A stretch of 64,000 bases of DNA from assembly GCF_027922305.1 (NCBI RefSeq), contig NZ_BSFK01000010.1, positions 310,001-374,000 of the forward strand, written 5' to 3'. The position numbers and the translations under genes were made by a program. This DNA comes from Methylopila jiangsuensis. GTDB taxonomy: Bacteria > Pseudomonadota > Alphaproteobacteria > Rhizobiales > Methylopilaceae. The notes under the pieces are model-generated. The model was not told where the DNA came from and ran no database searches. It was given only the letters and a program-made list of their open reading frames with translations. This document shows, one piece after another, positions 10,211 through 18,767 of the stretch; positions within the stretch are counted from its first letter, which is position 1, and each line of letters begins with the position of its first letter.

Positions 10211-11004
10211 GGCGGCGGCGCGCCGGGAAGCTGGCCGTCCCCCAGCGCCTCGATCACCTGCACCTCGTGGCTTCGGCACAGCGTCGTGAGGGTGGGCGAA
10301 TCCATGCGGTCGGTGACGAAGACGTCGATGTCCGACAGCCTGCCGATGCGCACCGGCGCGGAGCGGTCGAACTTCAGCCGGTCGGCCACCAGAACCACTT
10401 CGCGGGAGTTGTCGATGATGGCCTGGCTCACCACCGCCTCGCGGTAGTCGTAGTCCAGCAGCGCGCCCTCCTGGTCGATGGCCGAGACGCCGATCACGGC
10501 GTAGTCCACCTTGAACTGGCGGATCAGCTCCACCGCCGGCGGCCCGACGATGCCGGCGTCCGCGCGCCTGACCGGCCCGCCCGCCACGATCACCTCGATG
10601 CGGGGATGGCGGTAGAGCAGGGTGGCGACGTTAAGGTTGTTGGTGATGACGAGCAGCCCCTCGTGCCCGTCCAGCGCCCGCGCCACCTCCTCGGTGGTGG
10701 TGCCGATGTTGATGAACAGCGAGGCGCCGTTGGGGATGAGCCGCGCGGCGGCTTCGCCGATCGCCCGCTTCTCCTCCTGCGCGATGAAGCGCCGGGCCTC
10801 GTAGCCCACGTTCTCGATCCCCGAGGACACGGTGGCGCCGCCATGGACCCGCGCGAGCAGGCGGCGGTCGCACAGCTCGTTCAGGTCCTTGCGTATGGTC
10901 TGCGGCGTCACCGCAAAGCGCGCCGCCAGCTCCTCGACCCCGACCCGACCGGACGCGCGCGCCAGCGTCACGATCTCCTGCTGGCGCGGATTTAGCCGCT
11001 CCAT
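10165..11004 (-). CDS. DeoR/GlpR-family transcriptional regulator
   Basis: A 279-residue regulator: N-terminal DeoR helix-turn-helix (residues 5-57, with TPQTIRKDLNEL and the LARVHGGA signature) and a sugar-phosphate-sensing DeoRC domain with FINIGTTTEEVARAL and IVGPPAVELI. The family usually represses sugar or glycerol catabolism and is released by a phosphorylated sugar. It most resembles the GlpR subgroup. No target operon is visible; the divergent neighbour is an outer-membrane protein gene across a 262-bp gap (11005-11266), in which I see no other gene. Confidence 0.88.
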   Translation of the reverse strand: MERLNPRQQEIVTLARASGRVGVEELAARFAVTPQTIRKDLNELCDRRLLARVHGGATVSSGIENVGYEARRFIAQEEKRAIGEAAARLIPNGASLFINIGTTTEEVARALDGHEGLLVITNNLNVATLLYRHPRIEVIVAGGPVRRADAGIVGPPAVELIRQFKVDYAVIGVSAIDQEGALLDYDYREAVVSQAIIDNSREVVLVADRLKFDRSAPVRIGRLSDIDVFVTDRMDSPTLTTLCRSHEVQVIEALGDGQLPGAPPPQELDGVSARLAAAR

Positions 11005-11266
11005 CGTCCCCTCCCGCTATTTTTTAATCGTTTTGCCGAAGGATGACATGCGGAAACGGTCCCGCAATCCCCCCCTTCGAGAAAGTTTCAAAAAAGCGCG
11101 GTTGGTTGTGATCGTCCGGCGCCTCGCGGAAGCGTGTCCCTGGCGCCACGGCCGTCAATTTTGAAGGCTTTCGGGCTGAACAGACGACCATAACGTCCTA
11201 TCAATACCCTACGACCGACGGCGCGCTTGCGTGACGCGCCTCACCACCGTCATGGAAACGAACCTG

Positions 11267-12100
11267 ATGATCCGAGTGCTCGCCGTCTCGTTCGCCGCTC
11301 TCGCCGCGGCCGCCGCCCCTGCTTTCGCCGCCGACGCGCCGCTGGACGTGGAGACCACCGTGGTCGCCCCCTCCGACGGCGTGCAGCCCGACTGGCGCGT
11401 GACGCTGAAGGCCACCGGCGTCGTCGGGCCGGAGTTCGAAGGCGCCCGCGACTATTCGGTCACCGGCTATCCGGGCCTCAGCATCCGCCGTCCGGGCCAG
11501 CCGTGGAAGTTCGGCGCGCCGGACGACGGCTTCGGCTTCGCGCTGTTCGACAGCGCCATGTTCCAGATCGGCCCGGTGGCCCGCATCAAGTCCAAGCGCG
11601 ACAGCAGCGACGAGCGTCGCATCCGCGGCGTGCACGACGTGGACTGGGCGGTGGAGCCGGGCGTGTTCGTGGAGTTCTACCCCACCACCAACACCCGCAT
11701 CCGCGGCGAGCTGCGCCACGGCGTCGGCGGCCATGACGGCTTCGTGGGCGACATCGCGGCCGACTGGATCGAGCGGTTCGGCGCCTTCACGGTCTCGGCC
11801 GGTCCGCGCCTGTCGCTCGGCGACAGCGATTTCATGAACGAGTATTTCGGCGTCACCACCCGCGACGCGCTCCGCAACGGCCGGCTGTCCCGCTACAAGG
11901 CCGACGGCGGAATCAAGTCGGTGGGCGCGGCGGCGGCCGTCACCTACGACTGGACGCCGAACTGGAGCACCACGGCCTTCGGCGCCTACAACCGTCTGGT
12001 GGGCGACGCCGCCGACAGCCCGATCGTGCGCCGCCTGAAGTCCAAGGACCAGTTCACCGTCGGTCTCGGCGTCGCCTACACCTTCGACTTCAACTGGTGA
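11267..12100 (+). CDS. MipA/OmpV-family outer-membrane protein
   Basis: A 277-residue protein with a clear signal peptide, MIRVLAVSFAALAAAAAPAFA, cleaved before ADAP. The mature part has alternating beta strands and ends in the outer-membrane signature VGLGVAYTFDFNW with a terminal aromatic residue. The layout fits the MipA/OmpV family. GGAAAC at 11254 stands 7 bases before the ATG at 11267, which also starts the signal peptide; a GTG at 11231 and an ATG at 11252 are in-frame alternatives. It is followed by a strong hairpin. Confidence 0.8.
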   Translation: MIRVLAVSFAALAAAAAPAFAADAPLDVETTVVAPSDGVQPDWRVTLKATGVVGPEFEGARDYSVTGYPGLSIRRPGQPWKFGAPDDGFGFALFDSAMFQIGPVARIKSKRDSSDERRIRGVHDVDWAVEPGVFVEFYPTTNTRIRGELRHGVGGHDGFVGDIAADWIERFGAFTVSAGPRLSLGDSDFMNEYFGVTTRDALRNGRLSRYKADGGIKSVGAAAAVTYDWTPNWSTTAFGAYNRLVGDAADSPIVRRLKSKDQFTVGLGVAYTFDFNW

Positions 12101-12105
12101 AAAAG

Positions 12106-12135
12106 CGAATTCCGTTAAGAGTTTAACGGAATTCG
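12106..12135 (+). terminator. 13-bp perfect stem-loop after OmpV-like gene
   Basis: CGAATTCCGTTAA (12106-12118) and TTAACGGAATTCG (12123-12135) form a perfect 13-bp stem with a 4-base GAGT loop, starting 6 bases after the stop codon. Five A bases precede it. There is no long T run after it, so it may also act as an mRNA 3' stabiliser. Confidence 0.7.
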
Positions 12136-12201
12136 TCACGTCCTTTTCGGACGTGCCGGGCAGGCTTCCTCCTTCATCCGCCGTGAGAAGGAGGGCTCGC
12201 C

Positions 12202-12534
12202 ATGGTGACCCCCGTGTCCGCGGTGGGCGCGAGCCGCCCGCCGCTCGAACTCGACGCCGCCTATCGGGAGCGCACTGACTCCGTCAGTCAGGCGGCGGTT
12301 CTGGCGGCGGTGGGCGCGACCGATCCCGCCGCCGCTCTGTCGGTGCGCGTCGCCGCATCCAAGGGCGCGCCTCCGGTCACGCCGGCCGACGCCTCGTCCG
12401 CCTTGCGGGAGGCGCGCAACGCCGCCGAGCGCATCGCCAACGCGCAAGGATTTCCGGCGGCCGAGGCCTACGCCGCCCGTGGCGTCGGGGGGCAAGAGGA
12501 GCGAACCGGCCGGCTGCTGTCGGTCACGGCCTGA
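12202..12534 (+). CDS. Hypothetical protein, alanine-rich
   Basis: A 110-residue protein I do not recognise. It has no membrane segment or signal peptide; it is rich in Ala, Glu and Arg, with a probable helix at DASSALREARNAAERIANAQ. The case for it being real is a near-perfect ribosome-binding site, AAGGAGG, 8 bases before the ATG at 12202. It stands alone between the OmpV-like gene and a convergent barrel protein gene. Function unknown. Confidence 0.62.
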   Translation: MVTPVSAVGASRPPLELDAAYRERTDSVSQAAVLAAVGATDPAAALSVRVAASKGAPPVTPADASSALREARNAAERIANAQGFPAAEAYAARGVGGQEERTGRLLSVTA

Positions 12535-12637
12535 ACCCCATCGCCACCGCTCGCCGCCATGCCCGAGCGAAGGCGCGGGCACGACGGGAGTTCCAGCCGC
12601 GCTCTTCCGCAAGGGCCGGGCAGGCTCCGGGGCCGCC

Positions 12638-14155
12638 TCACTGGCGGACGCGCAGTCCGAATTCGATGATCGAGGCGGTGTAGTCGCCGCCCGCGACGTT
12701 GCTGTCGAGCCGGTCGTGCTCGAAGCTGCCGAACAGGGCCGTCGTGCGGTTCAGCCGGTACTCGGTTTCGAGCGCCAGCACGGTGACGTCGTCCACGCGG
12801 CCGATGCCGCGATAGGCGCGTTTCTCGAAGTCGGTCCGCGCGGTCACCGTCCAGTGTCGGCGCAGCGCGTGCTCCACCGAGACGCCGACGCGCCGCGTCA
12901 GCAGCGCGGAGGCGTCGGTGGAGGTGGTCTCGTAGAGCGAGCTCTTGGCGGTGAGGCGCACCGTGGTGAGCGCGGTGGCGCTCCAGGCCAGCGAGCCGTC
13001 GAACAGCAGCGCGTCCACCGGCTTCTGGCCGCTGTCCTTGGGCGTCTGGCGGCCGTAGCCGAGCGCGACCTCGCCGGTGAGCACGCGGCTCGCCTCGAAC
13101 GTGGCGCCGCCCCGGAGCGCGATGGCGTCGGAGCCGCGCGTCACGCCGTCGTTCCGGTCGAAGTCGCGGGTCACGAGCGACAGGTCGGCGAAGGGCTGGA
13201 GGTTCGGCGACAGCTCGTAGGCCGCGCGGAAGCGCGCCTCATAGGCGGTGTAGTTGCGCGCCGCGTTGTCCACCGGCTCGCCGCTGACGAGGGTGGCGTC
13301 GTCGAACAGGTAGCGGTCCACGAGCCCCGTGGCCTCGAGGCTCAGCCGGTTGATGCGGTGGGCGATCCCGAGCGTCGCCCCGTGGGAGCGTTCGATCTGG
13401 TCGCCTTGGACGTCGGTGAGGGCGTCGGCGTCGCCGGGCCGCGAGGTGGTGATGGAGGTGCGCAGCTCCGAGATCACCTGCGTGCGCTCGGTCACGTCGA
13501 TCCGGCCCTTCAGCACGGCGTTCAGGTCCGGCTCGTAGCCGGGATCCTCGAGGTCGAGATAGCGCCGGATCTGGCCGGAGACCGAGCCGCGCAGCTCGTG
13601 GCGGCTCCACTCCGACACCGCCTCGATGTCGCCGCGCAGGCGGTAGTAGCCCGAGCCCTTGCCGCCCTGGTTGCGGCGGTCGGGGTTGTCGTCGTAGCCG
13701 GTGGCGGCCTCGACGGTGGGGCGCAGCGTGAACGAGCCGGCGCGCACGCCGGGCGCGGCGTAGGGGTCGTCCTCCGGCGGGCGGGGGCGGGGCCTGAGGC
13801 CGGCGGAGCCGGGGCGCAGGCCCTGGTCGCGCGCAAGCGGATCGCCGATGTCGATGGCGGCGACGCCGGCCGGGGCGGCGGGCCGCGTGGCGCCGCCATA
13901 GTCGCCGCCGGCGAGCGGCTGGCCGTCCTGGCCGCCGTAATCGCCGCCGGACAGGGTTCCGGCGTCCAGCCGTTCCAGCGATTCGTCCGCCGCGCCGGCG
14001 GCGCTCCGGGGCGCAGGCGTCGACGACCGGGGCGCGGCCGCTCCGAGCGAGCCGCGCAGTCCCGTGTCGCCCGGCTCGAGCGTCTGGGCGCGCGCCGGCG
14101 TGGCCGCGGCGACGGCGGCGAGCGTGACGGCGCTGAGCGCGCGGCGTAGCGTCAT
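12638..14155 (-). CDS. Outer-membrane beta-barrel protein (BBP2-like)
   Basis: A 505-residue protein with a signal peptide (MTLRRALSAVTLAAVAAATPARA), a low-complexity Gly/Pro/Asp-rich region with two SGGDYGG/AGGDYGG repeats (about 70-87), and a C-terminal barrel of alternating strands from about residue 140. Strand landmarks are RPTVEAATGYDDNPDR and the final IIEFGLRVRQ. It resembles the putative beta-barrel porin 2 group, often linked to exopolysaccharide or surface export. No polysaccharide gene is adjacent except kdsD, which is divergent, so the role is unknown. Confidence 0.78.
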   Translation of the reverse strand: MTLRRALSAVTLAAVAAATPARAQTLEPGDTGLRGSLGAAAPRSSTPAPRSAAGAADESLERLDAGTLSGGDYGGQDGQPLAGGDYGGATRPAAPAGVAAIDIGDPLARDQGLRPGSAGLRPRPRPPEDDPYAAPGVRAGSFTLRPTVEAATGYDDNPDRRNQGGKGSGYYRLRGDIEAVSEWSRHELRGSVSGQIRRYLDLEDPGYEPDLNAVLKGRIDVTERTQVISELRTSITTSRPGDADALTDVQGDQIERSHGATLGIAHRINRLSLEATGLVDRYLFDDATLVSGEPVDNAARNYTAYEARFRAAYELSPNLQPFADLSLVTRDFDRNDGVTRGSDAIALRGGATFEASRVLTGEVALGYGRQTPKDSGQKPVDALLFDGSLAWSATALTTVRLTAKSSLYETTSTDASALLTRRVGVSVEHALRRHWTVTARTDFEKRAYRGIGRVDDVTVLALETEYRLNRTTALFGSFEHDRLDSNVAGGDYTASIIEFGLRVRQ

Positions 14156-14197
14156 GGCGTCCCTGTGGAGCGGCCGCAGGGAAACGGGCGACCGTCA

Positions 14198-14231
14198 TGG
14201 TTAACGACCATGGGCCGGACGTGGTTAACGA
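14198..14231. repeat. Direct repeat TGGTTAACGA x2, 24-bp period
   Basis: TGGTTAACGA occurs at 14198-14207 and again at 14222-14231 in the 197-bp gap between the divergent barrel and kdsD genes. The repeats are 24 bp apart, roughly two helical turns, which fits a regulator binding site for either gene. The spacing does not fit the CtrA TTAA-N7-TTAA rule. No function is shown. Confidence 0.4.
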
Positions 14232-14352
14232 AGCCTTGCGGCGCCGGTCTTCTTTGGTCTTGTTCCAAGACTTGGCGGCGTCGTGGCGGGGGTGGTAGAG
14301 CTTGCGGCCCAAGCGCCCCCGCGGCGCCCTTCCGCGAAAGCCGTGTCCCCGC

Positions 14353-15384
14353 ATGCCGAAGCCCGCCCGTCTGCCGTCCGAAGCGCCGCTGCCCGATCAC
14401 GCCGCGGTGGTGACGAAGCCGTCAGAGTCGATCGCGTCCGCCTTGCGCACCATGGAGCTCGAGGCGGCGGGGCTGGCCCAGCTCGGCAAGGCGCTCGGCG
14501 GGCCGCTGGGCGCCGCCTTCGCGCGGGCGGTGGAGCTGATCGCCGGCGCCCGCGGCCGGGTCATCGTCACCGGCATGGGCAAGAGCGGCCACGTGGGCCG
14601 CAAGATCGCCGCCACCTTCGCCTCCACCGGCACTCCGGCCTTCTTCGTCCATCCGGGCGAGGCGAGCCACGGCGACCTGGGCATGATCACCTCCGACGAC
14701 GTGATCCTCGCGCTGTCCTGGTCGGGCGAGACCGCGGAGCTGCGCGACATGCTGCAGTACGCCCGGCGGTTCCGGGTGAAGCTCGTCGCCATCACCGCCC
14801 AGGCCTCCAGCGCGCTCGGCAAGGCGGCGGACGTGGCGCTGGTGCTGCCGCGGGCCACCGAGGCCTGCCCGCACGGCCTCGCGCCCACCACCTCCACCAC
14901 CATGCAGGTGGCGCTGGGCGACGCCCTCGCCGTGGCGCTGCTGGAGAGCCGCCGCTTCACGCCGAGCGACTTCAAGCGCTTCCACCCCGGCGGAAAGCTC
15001 GGCGCGGTGCTGTCCTTCGTGCGCGACGTGATGCATTCGGGCGCGGCGACGCCGCTCATCGCCTCCGGCGCCGGCATGGCCGAGGCGCTGATCGTGATGT
15101 CCGCCAAGAGCTTCGGCTGCGTCGGCGTGGTGGACCCGGATGGCGACCTGATCGGCATCGTCACCGACGGCGACCTGCGCCGCCACATGGGCCCCGGCCT
15201 CACCGCCAAGAGCGTGGACGAGGTGATGACCCGCTCGCCGCGGGTGGTGCGGCCGGACGATCTCGCCGCCGAGGCCATGAGCGTGATGCAGGGCCGCGCC
15301 ATCACCGCGCTGTTCGTGGTGGACGGCGGCCGGCCCGTGGGGCTGGTCCACATCCACGACCTGCTGAAGCTCGGCCTCGCCTGA
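14353..15384 (+). CDS. kdsD: KpsF/GutQ-type D-arabinose 5-phosphate isomerase
   Basis: A 343-residue isomerase that converts ribulose 5-phosphate to arabinose 5-phosphate, the first step to the Kdo sugar of LPS. An N-terminal SIS domain (about 60-195) contains GMGKSGHVGRKIAATFASTG and LSWSGETAE. Two CBS domains follow (about 225-343), with IVTDGDLRRHM in the first. The ATG at 14353 gives the family length; an upstream GTG would add 17 residues. It precedes motA by 99 bp on the same strand. Kdo function fits the LPS transport genes at 47-49 kb. Confidence 0.92.
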   Translation: MPKPARLPSEAPLPDHAAVVTKPSESIASALRTMELEAAGLAQLGKALGGPLGAAFARAVELIAGARGRVIVTGMGKSGHVGRKIAATFASTGTPAFFVHPGEASHGDLGMITSDDVILALSWSGETAELRDMLQYARRFRVKLVAITAQASSALGKAADVALVLPRATEACPHGLAPTTSTTMQVALGDALAVALLESRRFTPSDFKRFHPGGKLGAVLSFVRDVMHSGAATPLIASGAGMAEALIVMSAKSFGCVGVVDPDGDLIGIVTDGDLRRHMGPGLTAKSVDEVMTRSPRVVRPDDLAAEAMSVMQGRAITALFVVDGGRPVGLVHIHDLLKLGLA

Positions 15385-15483
15385 CGACGGCCTCGCCGGC
15401 GTCCTTCACCGGCTCTTAACCCCGAAACTTCACCATGGCGCCCGAACGGCCGGCAGCCTGCCCGGTTCGACGCGGATGCGGCC

Positions 15484-16254
15484 ATGGATATCGCCACCAT
15501 CATCGGGTTCGTCTTCGGCACGGGCGTGCTGGGCTTCCTCATCCATGAGGGCGGCGGCCTGGAGCGCTACTACTCCGAGCACGCGGTGATCGTCATCTTC
15601 GGCGGCGCCGTCGCCGCCACGCTGATCCGCTTCGAGATGGGCGCGATCCTGTCGTCGTTCCCGACCGCGATCATGACGGTGATCAAGGGCGCCCACACCA
15701 ACCCGCGCGACCTGATCTCCGAAATCGCCGAGATGGCGCAGATCGTGCGCAAGTCCGGCCCCGTCGGCCTCGACAAGGCGACGCCCCACGACGCCTTCCT
15801 CGCCAAGGGCGTGCGCTACGTGGCGGACGGCTTCGACGAGACCTTCATCCGCGAGACGCTGGAGCGCGAGCGCGACCTGAACCTGCACCGGCTGGAAATG
15901 GCCTCCAAGGTGTTCCGCGGCATCGGCGACTGCGCCCCGGCCTTCGGCATGATCGGCACGCTGATCGGCATGGTGCAGATGTTCGCCGAAATGTCGGACC
16001 CGTCCAAGCTCGGCACCTTCATGGCGATCGCGCTGCTGGCGACGCTCTACGGCGCGGTGGTCGCGAACTTCTTCTTCCTGCCGATCGCCGACAAGCTGAC
16101 CATCAAGTTCGCTCATGACGAGCTGAACCAGACGCTGGTCATCGACGGCGTGCTGCAGCTTCGCGCGGGCAAGAGCCCGGCGGTGGTGAAGGAGATGCTG
16201 CTGGCCTACTTGCCCGAGAAGCACCGGGCGGAGCTCGCCGAGGCGGCGGCCTGA
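15484..16254 (+). CDS. motA: Flagellar motor stator MotA/PomA-like
   Basis: A 256-residue stator subunit with four membrane segments: about 4-20, 33-52, 150-172 and 182-203. The PomA-type signature ECAPAFGMIGTLIGMV-like DCAPAFGMIGTLIGMVQMF begins the third segment. Together with MotB it forms the ion channel that drives flagellar rotation. Its stop overlaps the motB start (TGATG), showing translational coupling. Ion choice (H+ or Na+) cannot be told safely from sequence alone. Confidence 0.9.
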   Translation: MDIATIIGFVFGTGVLGFLIHEGGGLERYYSEHAVIVIFGGAVAATLIRFEMGAILSSFPTAIMTVIKGAHTNPRDLISEIAEMAQIVRKSGPVGLDKATPHDAFLAKGVRYVADGFDETFIRETLERERDLNLHRLEMASKVFRGIGDCAPAFGMIGTLIGMVQMFAEMSDPSKLGTFMAIALLATLYGAVVANFFFLPIADKLTIKFAHDELNQTLVIDGVLQLRAGKSPAVVKEMLLAYLPEKHRAELAEAAA

Positions 16255-17066
16255 TGGCCAGGAAGAAGCACGCCGACCACGGCGGCGGCCACGGCTGGTT
16301 CGTCACCTTCGCGGACCTGATGGGCCTGCTGATGGCCTTCTTCGTGGTGCTGGTGGCGTTCTCCAACCAGGACAAGAAGAAGATGGCGATCGTCGCCGGC
16401 TCCATGCGCGAGGCCTTCGGCTCGCAGCGGGAGATCGTGGCCGCCGGCGTGGTGGACATCGGCGGCACGCCCTCGCGCACCGAGCTTCTGAACAACACCG
16501 CCAAGACGCCGGGCGAGACCGGCAATCTGGCCGGGCCGCTGTCCAAGGACCGCGCCGACACCGAGGCGGCCGCCCGCGGCTACGCCCGCGCGGCCGCGAG
16601 CCTGAGGCAGGCGCTGCGCGCCATGCCGGAGATCGCCGAGGTTTCGAACCAGATCATGATCGAAAGCTCGGACCAGGGCGTCTCGATCTCGATCGTGGAT
16701 CAGGACGGGCGCTCCATGTTCCCGCAGGGGTCCGCGGTTCCGAGCCGCCGCGTCGCCGAGGCGCTGTCGGCGCTCGCGCCGACCTTGCGCGAGCTGCCGT
16801 ATCCGATCGCCATCGCCGGCCACACCGCCGGCGGCGTCTCGGAGGGCGCCAACGCGGATCCGTGGCGGCTGTCCGCCGACCGCGCCAGCGCCGTGCGCAG
16901 CCTGCTGTCGGACGCGGGGCTTCCCGACCAGCGCTTCACCCATGTGGAGGGCAAGGCCGCGAACGACCCCATGTTCCCCGACGCGCCCCAGATCGCCGCC
17001 AACCGCCGCGTGACGATCTCGCTCACCGCGTCCCCCGGCGCGCTGCCCATGGGGCTTACGCCGTAA
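16254..17066 (+). CDS. motB: Flagellar motor stator MotB-like, OmpA domain
   Basis: A 270-residue stator subunit. A short basic N-terminus leads into WFVTFADLMGLLMAFFVVLVAF, a single membrane helix with the ion-binding Asp21. The C-terminal half is an OmpA-like peptidoglycan-binding domain, with IAGHTAGG and RLSADRASAVRSLL (about 185-225) and NRRVTISL. It overlaps motA by one base. This pair, plus the TipF-like gene, implies a flagellated cell. Confidence 0.9.
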   Translation: MARKKHADHGGGHGWFVTFADLMGLLMAFFVVLVAFSNQDKKKMAIVAGSMREAFGSQREIVAAGVVDIGGTPSRTELLNNTAKTPGETGNLAGPLSKDRADTEAAARGYARAAASLRQALRAMPEIAEVSNQIMIESSDQGVSISIVDQDGRSMFPQGSAVPSRRVAEALSALAPTLRELPYPIAIAGHTAGGVSEGANADPWRLSADRASAVRSLLSDAGLPDQRFTHVEGKAANDPMFPDAPQIAANRRVTISLTASPGALPMGLTP

Positions 17067-17115
17067 GCCAGATGGCGGGGCGGGGCGTCGTGTAAGGCGC
17101 GGCCGCCGCTACAGC

Positions 17116-17212
17116 GTCATGCCGCGCCTTCGCGCGGGTATCCACGACTTTGCGGGGTGAACGTCGGAGCGTGTCGGAAGTCGTGGATGCCCGAGACAAG
17201 CTCGGGCATGAC
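17116..17212. repeat. Intergenic palindromic repeat, full copy A
   Basis: This element opens with GTCATGCC (17116) and closes with GGGCATGAC (ending 17212). Inside, TCCACGACTT (17141-17150) pairs exactly with AAGTCGTGGA (17179-17188). Each half also holds a small hairpin (for example CCCGAG/CTCGGG). The same sequence family recurs at 21964, 24688, 30838, 31565 and 52291. It fills part of the 280-bp gap 17067-17346, which otherwise holds no gene, only a degenerate fragment (GTCACGCCCGGCGTCCA) near 17285. Confidence 0.8.
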
Positions 17213-17346
17213 GGGTGAGGGGACCGTCGGCCGGTCGCTCAATGCTGATCCGGCGTCAGCCCCGAGCGTGCGCCAAACGTCGCGTCACGCCCGGCGTCCA
17301 TCAAGCCCGCGTCCACAACCTGGCACCCCGTCCATACCCCCGCGCC

Positions 17347-17919
17347 TCAGCGCGGGGCGCGCTTGGCGAGGATGCGCTGGAGCGTGCGGCGGTGCATGTT
17401 GAGCCGCCGGGCGGTTTCCGAGACGTTGCGGCCGCACAGCTCGTAGACGCGCTGGATGTGCTCCCAGCGGACCCGGTCGGCGGACATGGGGTTCTCGGGC
17501 GGCTCGGGCTTGCTCTCCCCGGCGGTGAGCGCGCTGTGGATCTCGTCGGCGTCGGCGGGCTTCGCCAGATAGTCCACCGCGCCCATCTTCACCGCGGTGA
17601 CGGCGGTCGCGATGTTGCCGTAGCCGGTGAGCACGACGCCGCGGGCGTCCGGTCGGCGGGATTTCAGCGCCGAGATCACGTCGAGCCCGGAACCGTCGCC
17701 GAGCCGCATGTCCACCACGGCGAAGGCCGGCGCGGACCGCTCGAGGCACTCGAGCCCCTCCCGAACCGATTCCGCCACGGTGACCGCGTAGCCGCGCGCC
17801 TCCATGGCGCGTCCGAGACGCTGCACGAAGGCGCGGTCATCGTCGACGATCAGCAGGGTCATGTCCCCGGAAGGAAGGCTCTCCGGCCCTGCGGCCGCCG
17901 AGTCCGCGGTCGGCTGCAT
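17347..17919 (-). CDS. actR: ActR/RegA-type redox response regulator
   Basis: A 190-residue response regulator. The receiver domain (about 20-135) has DDD at 26-28, phospho-acceptor Asp70 in FAVVDMRLGDGSGL, Thr98 and Lys120. A Fis-type helix-turn-helix ends it (NVSETARRLNMHRRTLQRIL). This short form with that receptor motif is the ActR/PrrA/RegA family, global redox regulators. AAGGAG six bases before the ATG at 17919 fixes the start; an upstream in-frame start would add nine residues. The cognate sensor kinase (RegB/ActS) is not next to it; infC is the upstream neighbour. Confidence 0.9.
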   Translation of the reverse strand: MQPTADSAAAGPESLPSGDMTLLIVDDDRAFVQRLGRAMEARGYAVTVAESVREGLECLERSAPAFAVVDMRLGDGSGLDVISALKSRRPDARGVVLTGYGNIATAVTAVKMGAVDYLAKPADADEIHSALTAGESKPEPPENPMSADRVRWEHIQRVYELCGRNVSETARRLNMHRRTLQRILAKRAPR

Positions 17920-18060
17920 CAACGTCTCCTTAACGCACGCGAACAACGCCGAAACGCCGCGTCAACCGCGACGTTTCGAAGCAGTACCGTCAAAGTTTGA
18001 AACAGGCAACTTTTGCCAGCGAAACGCCCCGTCGCCCGAAGGCGGCGAGGCGGCAGGGAA

Positions 18061-18076
18061 GGGGCTGAACAGCCCC
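18061..18076 (-). terminator. Short stem-loop downstream of infC
   Basis: GGGGCT (18061-18066) pairs with AGCCCC (18071-18076) around a 4-base GAAC loop, 10 bases past the infC stop on the minus strand. A second imperfect GC-rich hairpin lies near 18031-18053. Together they may end the infC transcript; neither has a strong T run. Confidence 0.45.
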
Positions 18077-18085
18077 CGCAGGACG

Positions 18086-18625
18086 TCAGCGCGGCGCGAG
18101 CACCATGGTCATCTGCCGGCCTTCGAGCGACGGGTCGCTCTCGACCTTGGCGATCTCCGCCACTTCCTCGCGCACCTTGACCAGCAGCTTCAGGCCGAGA
18201 TCCTGATGCGCCATCTCGCGGCCGCGGAAGCGCAGCGTGACCTTGACCTTGTCGCCTTCCTCGAAGAAGCGGTGCATGGCGCGCATCTTCACGTCGTAGT
18301 CGTGATCGTCGATGTTGGGACGCATCTTGATCTCTTTGACTTCGACGATCTTTTGGTTCTTGCGAGCCTCGGCCGCCTTCTTCTGCGACACGTATTTGAA
18401 CTTGCCGTAGTCGAGCAGCTTGCAGACAGGCGGTACGGAGTTCGGAGCGATCTCGACGAGATCGAGCCCCGCGTCCTCCGCGGCCTGGAGCGCGTCGTTG
18501 ATCTTGGTCGGTCCGAGATTCTGCCCGTCCGCTCCGATGAGCTGAACCTCGAGGACTCGAATTTCCTTGTTAACGCGCGGTCCGTCCTTCTGGACCGGCG
18601 CGACAGGCCTCATGGGACGACGAAT
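18086..18625 (-). CDS. infC: Translation initiation factor IF-3, AUU start
   Basis: IF-3 binds the 30S subunit and proofreads the start codon. The N-domain (to about 80) shows [17 protein letters not shown] and [10 protein letters not shown]; the linker and C-domain carry [28 protein letters not shown] and [16 protein letters not shown]. The start is read as ATT at 18625 (ATT CGT CGT CCC ATG), 9 bases after AGAGGAG, giving the M-R-R-P start usual in Hyphomicrobiales. The AUU codon is the classic basis of infC autoregulation. A conventional ATG call at 18613 would cut four residues and leave the ribosome-binding site too far away. Confidence 0.94.
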   Translation of the reverse strand: MRRPMRPVAPVQKDGPRVNKEIRVLEVQLIGADGQNLGPTKINDALQAAEDAGLDLVEIAPNSVPPVCKLLDYGKFKYVSQKKAAEARKNQKIVEVKEIKMRPNIDDHDYDVKMRAMHRFFEEGDKVKVTLRFRGREMAHQDLGLKLLVKVREEVAEIAKVESDPSLEGRQMTMVLAPR

Positions 18626-18738
18626 GGCGGCATTCTCCTCTTGACGTTTCGGGCGGCGGCGAAGTGGTCCAACGACGAAAGCCCCGTGAATCGCACGAGG
18701 CGGCGACGCTGACGGGACCTCCGCCGACGGTTGGCCTC

Positions 18739-18767
18739 AAGATCGTGACAAACCCGCGGAAAGTCAA
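18739..18767 (-). promoter_or_regulatory. Putative infC promoter
   Basis: On the minus strand TTGACT (18767-18762) and GATCTT (18744-18739) are 17 bases apart, about 114 bases before the infC start. The -35 box is strong and the -10 box weak. It overlaps the stop codon of the glycosyltransferase gene. Confidence 0.4.

Noticed and set aside
12136-12612. Minus-strand 158-codon frame opposite the hypothetical protein
   Set aside because: No ribosome-binding site, while the plus-strand frame has AAGGAGG at the right spacing.
14198-14231. A CtrA binding site
   Set aside because: TTAA half-sites are 20 bases apart instead of the 7 required by the CtrA consensus.
17116-17212. A CRISPR array from the regularly recurring GTCATGCCCG units
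   Set aside because: The units are palindromic, dispersed over 35 kb and have no spacer series or cas genes.
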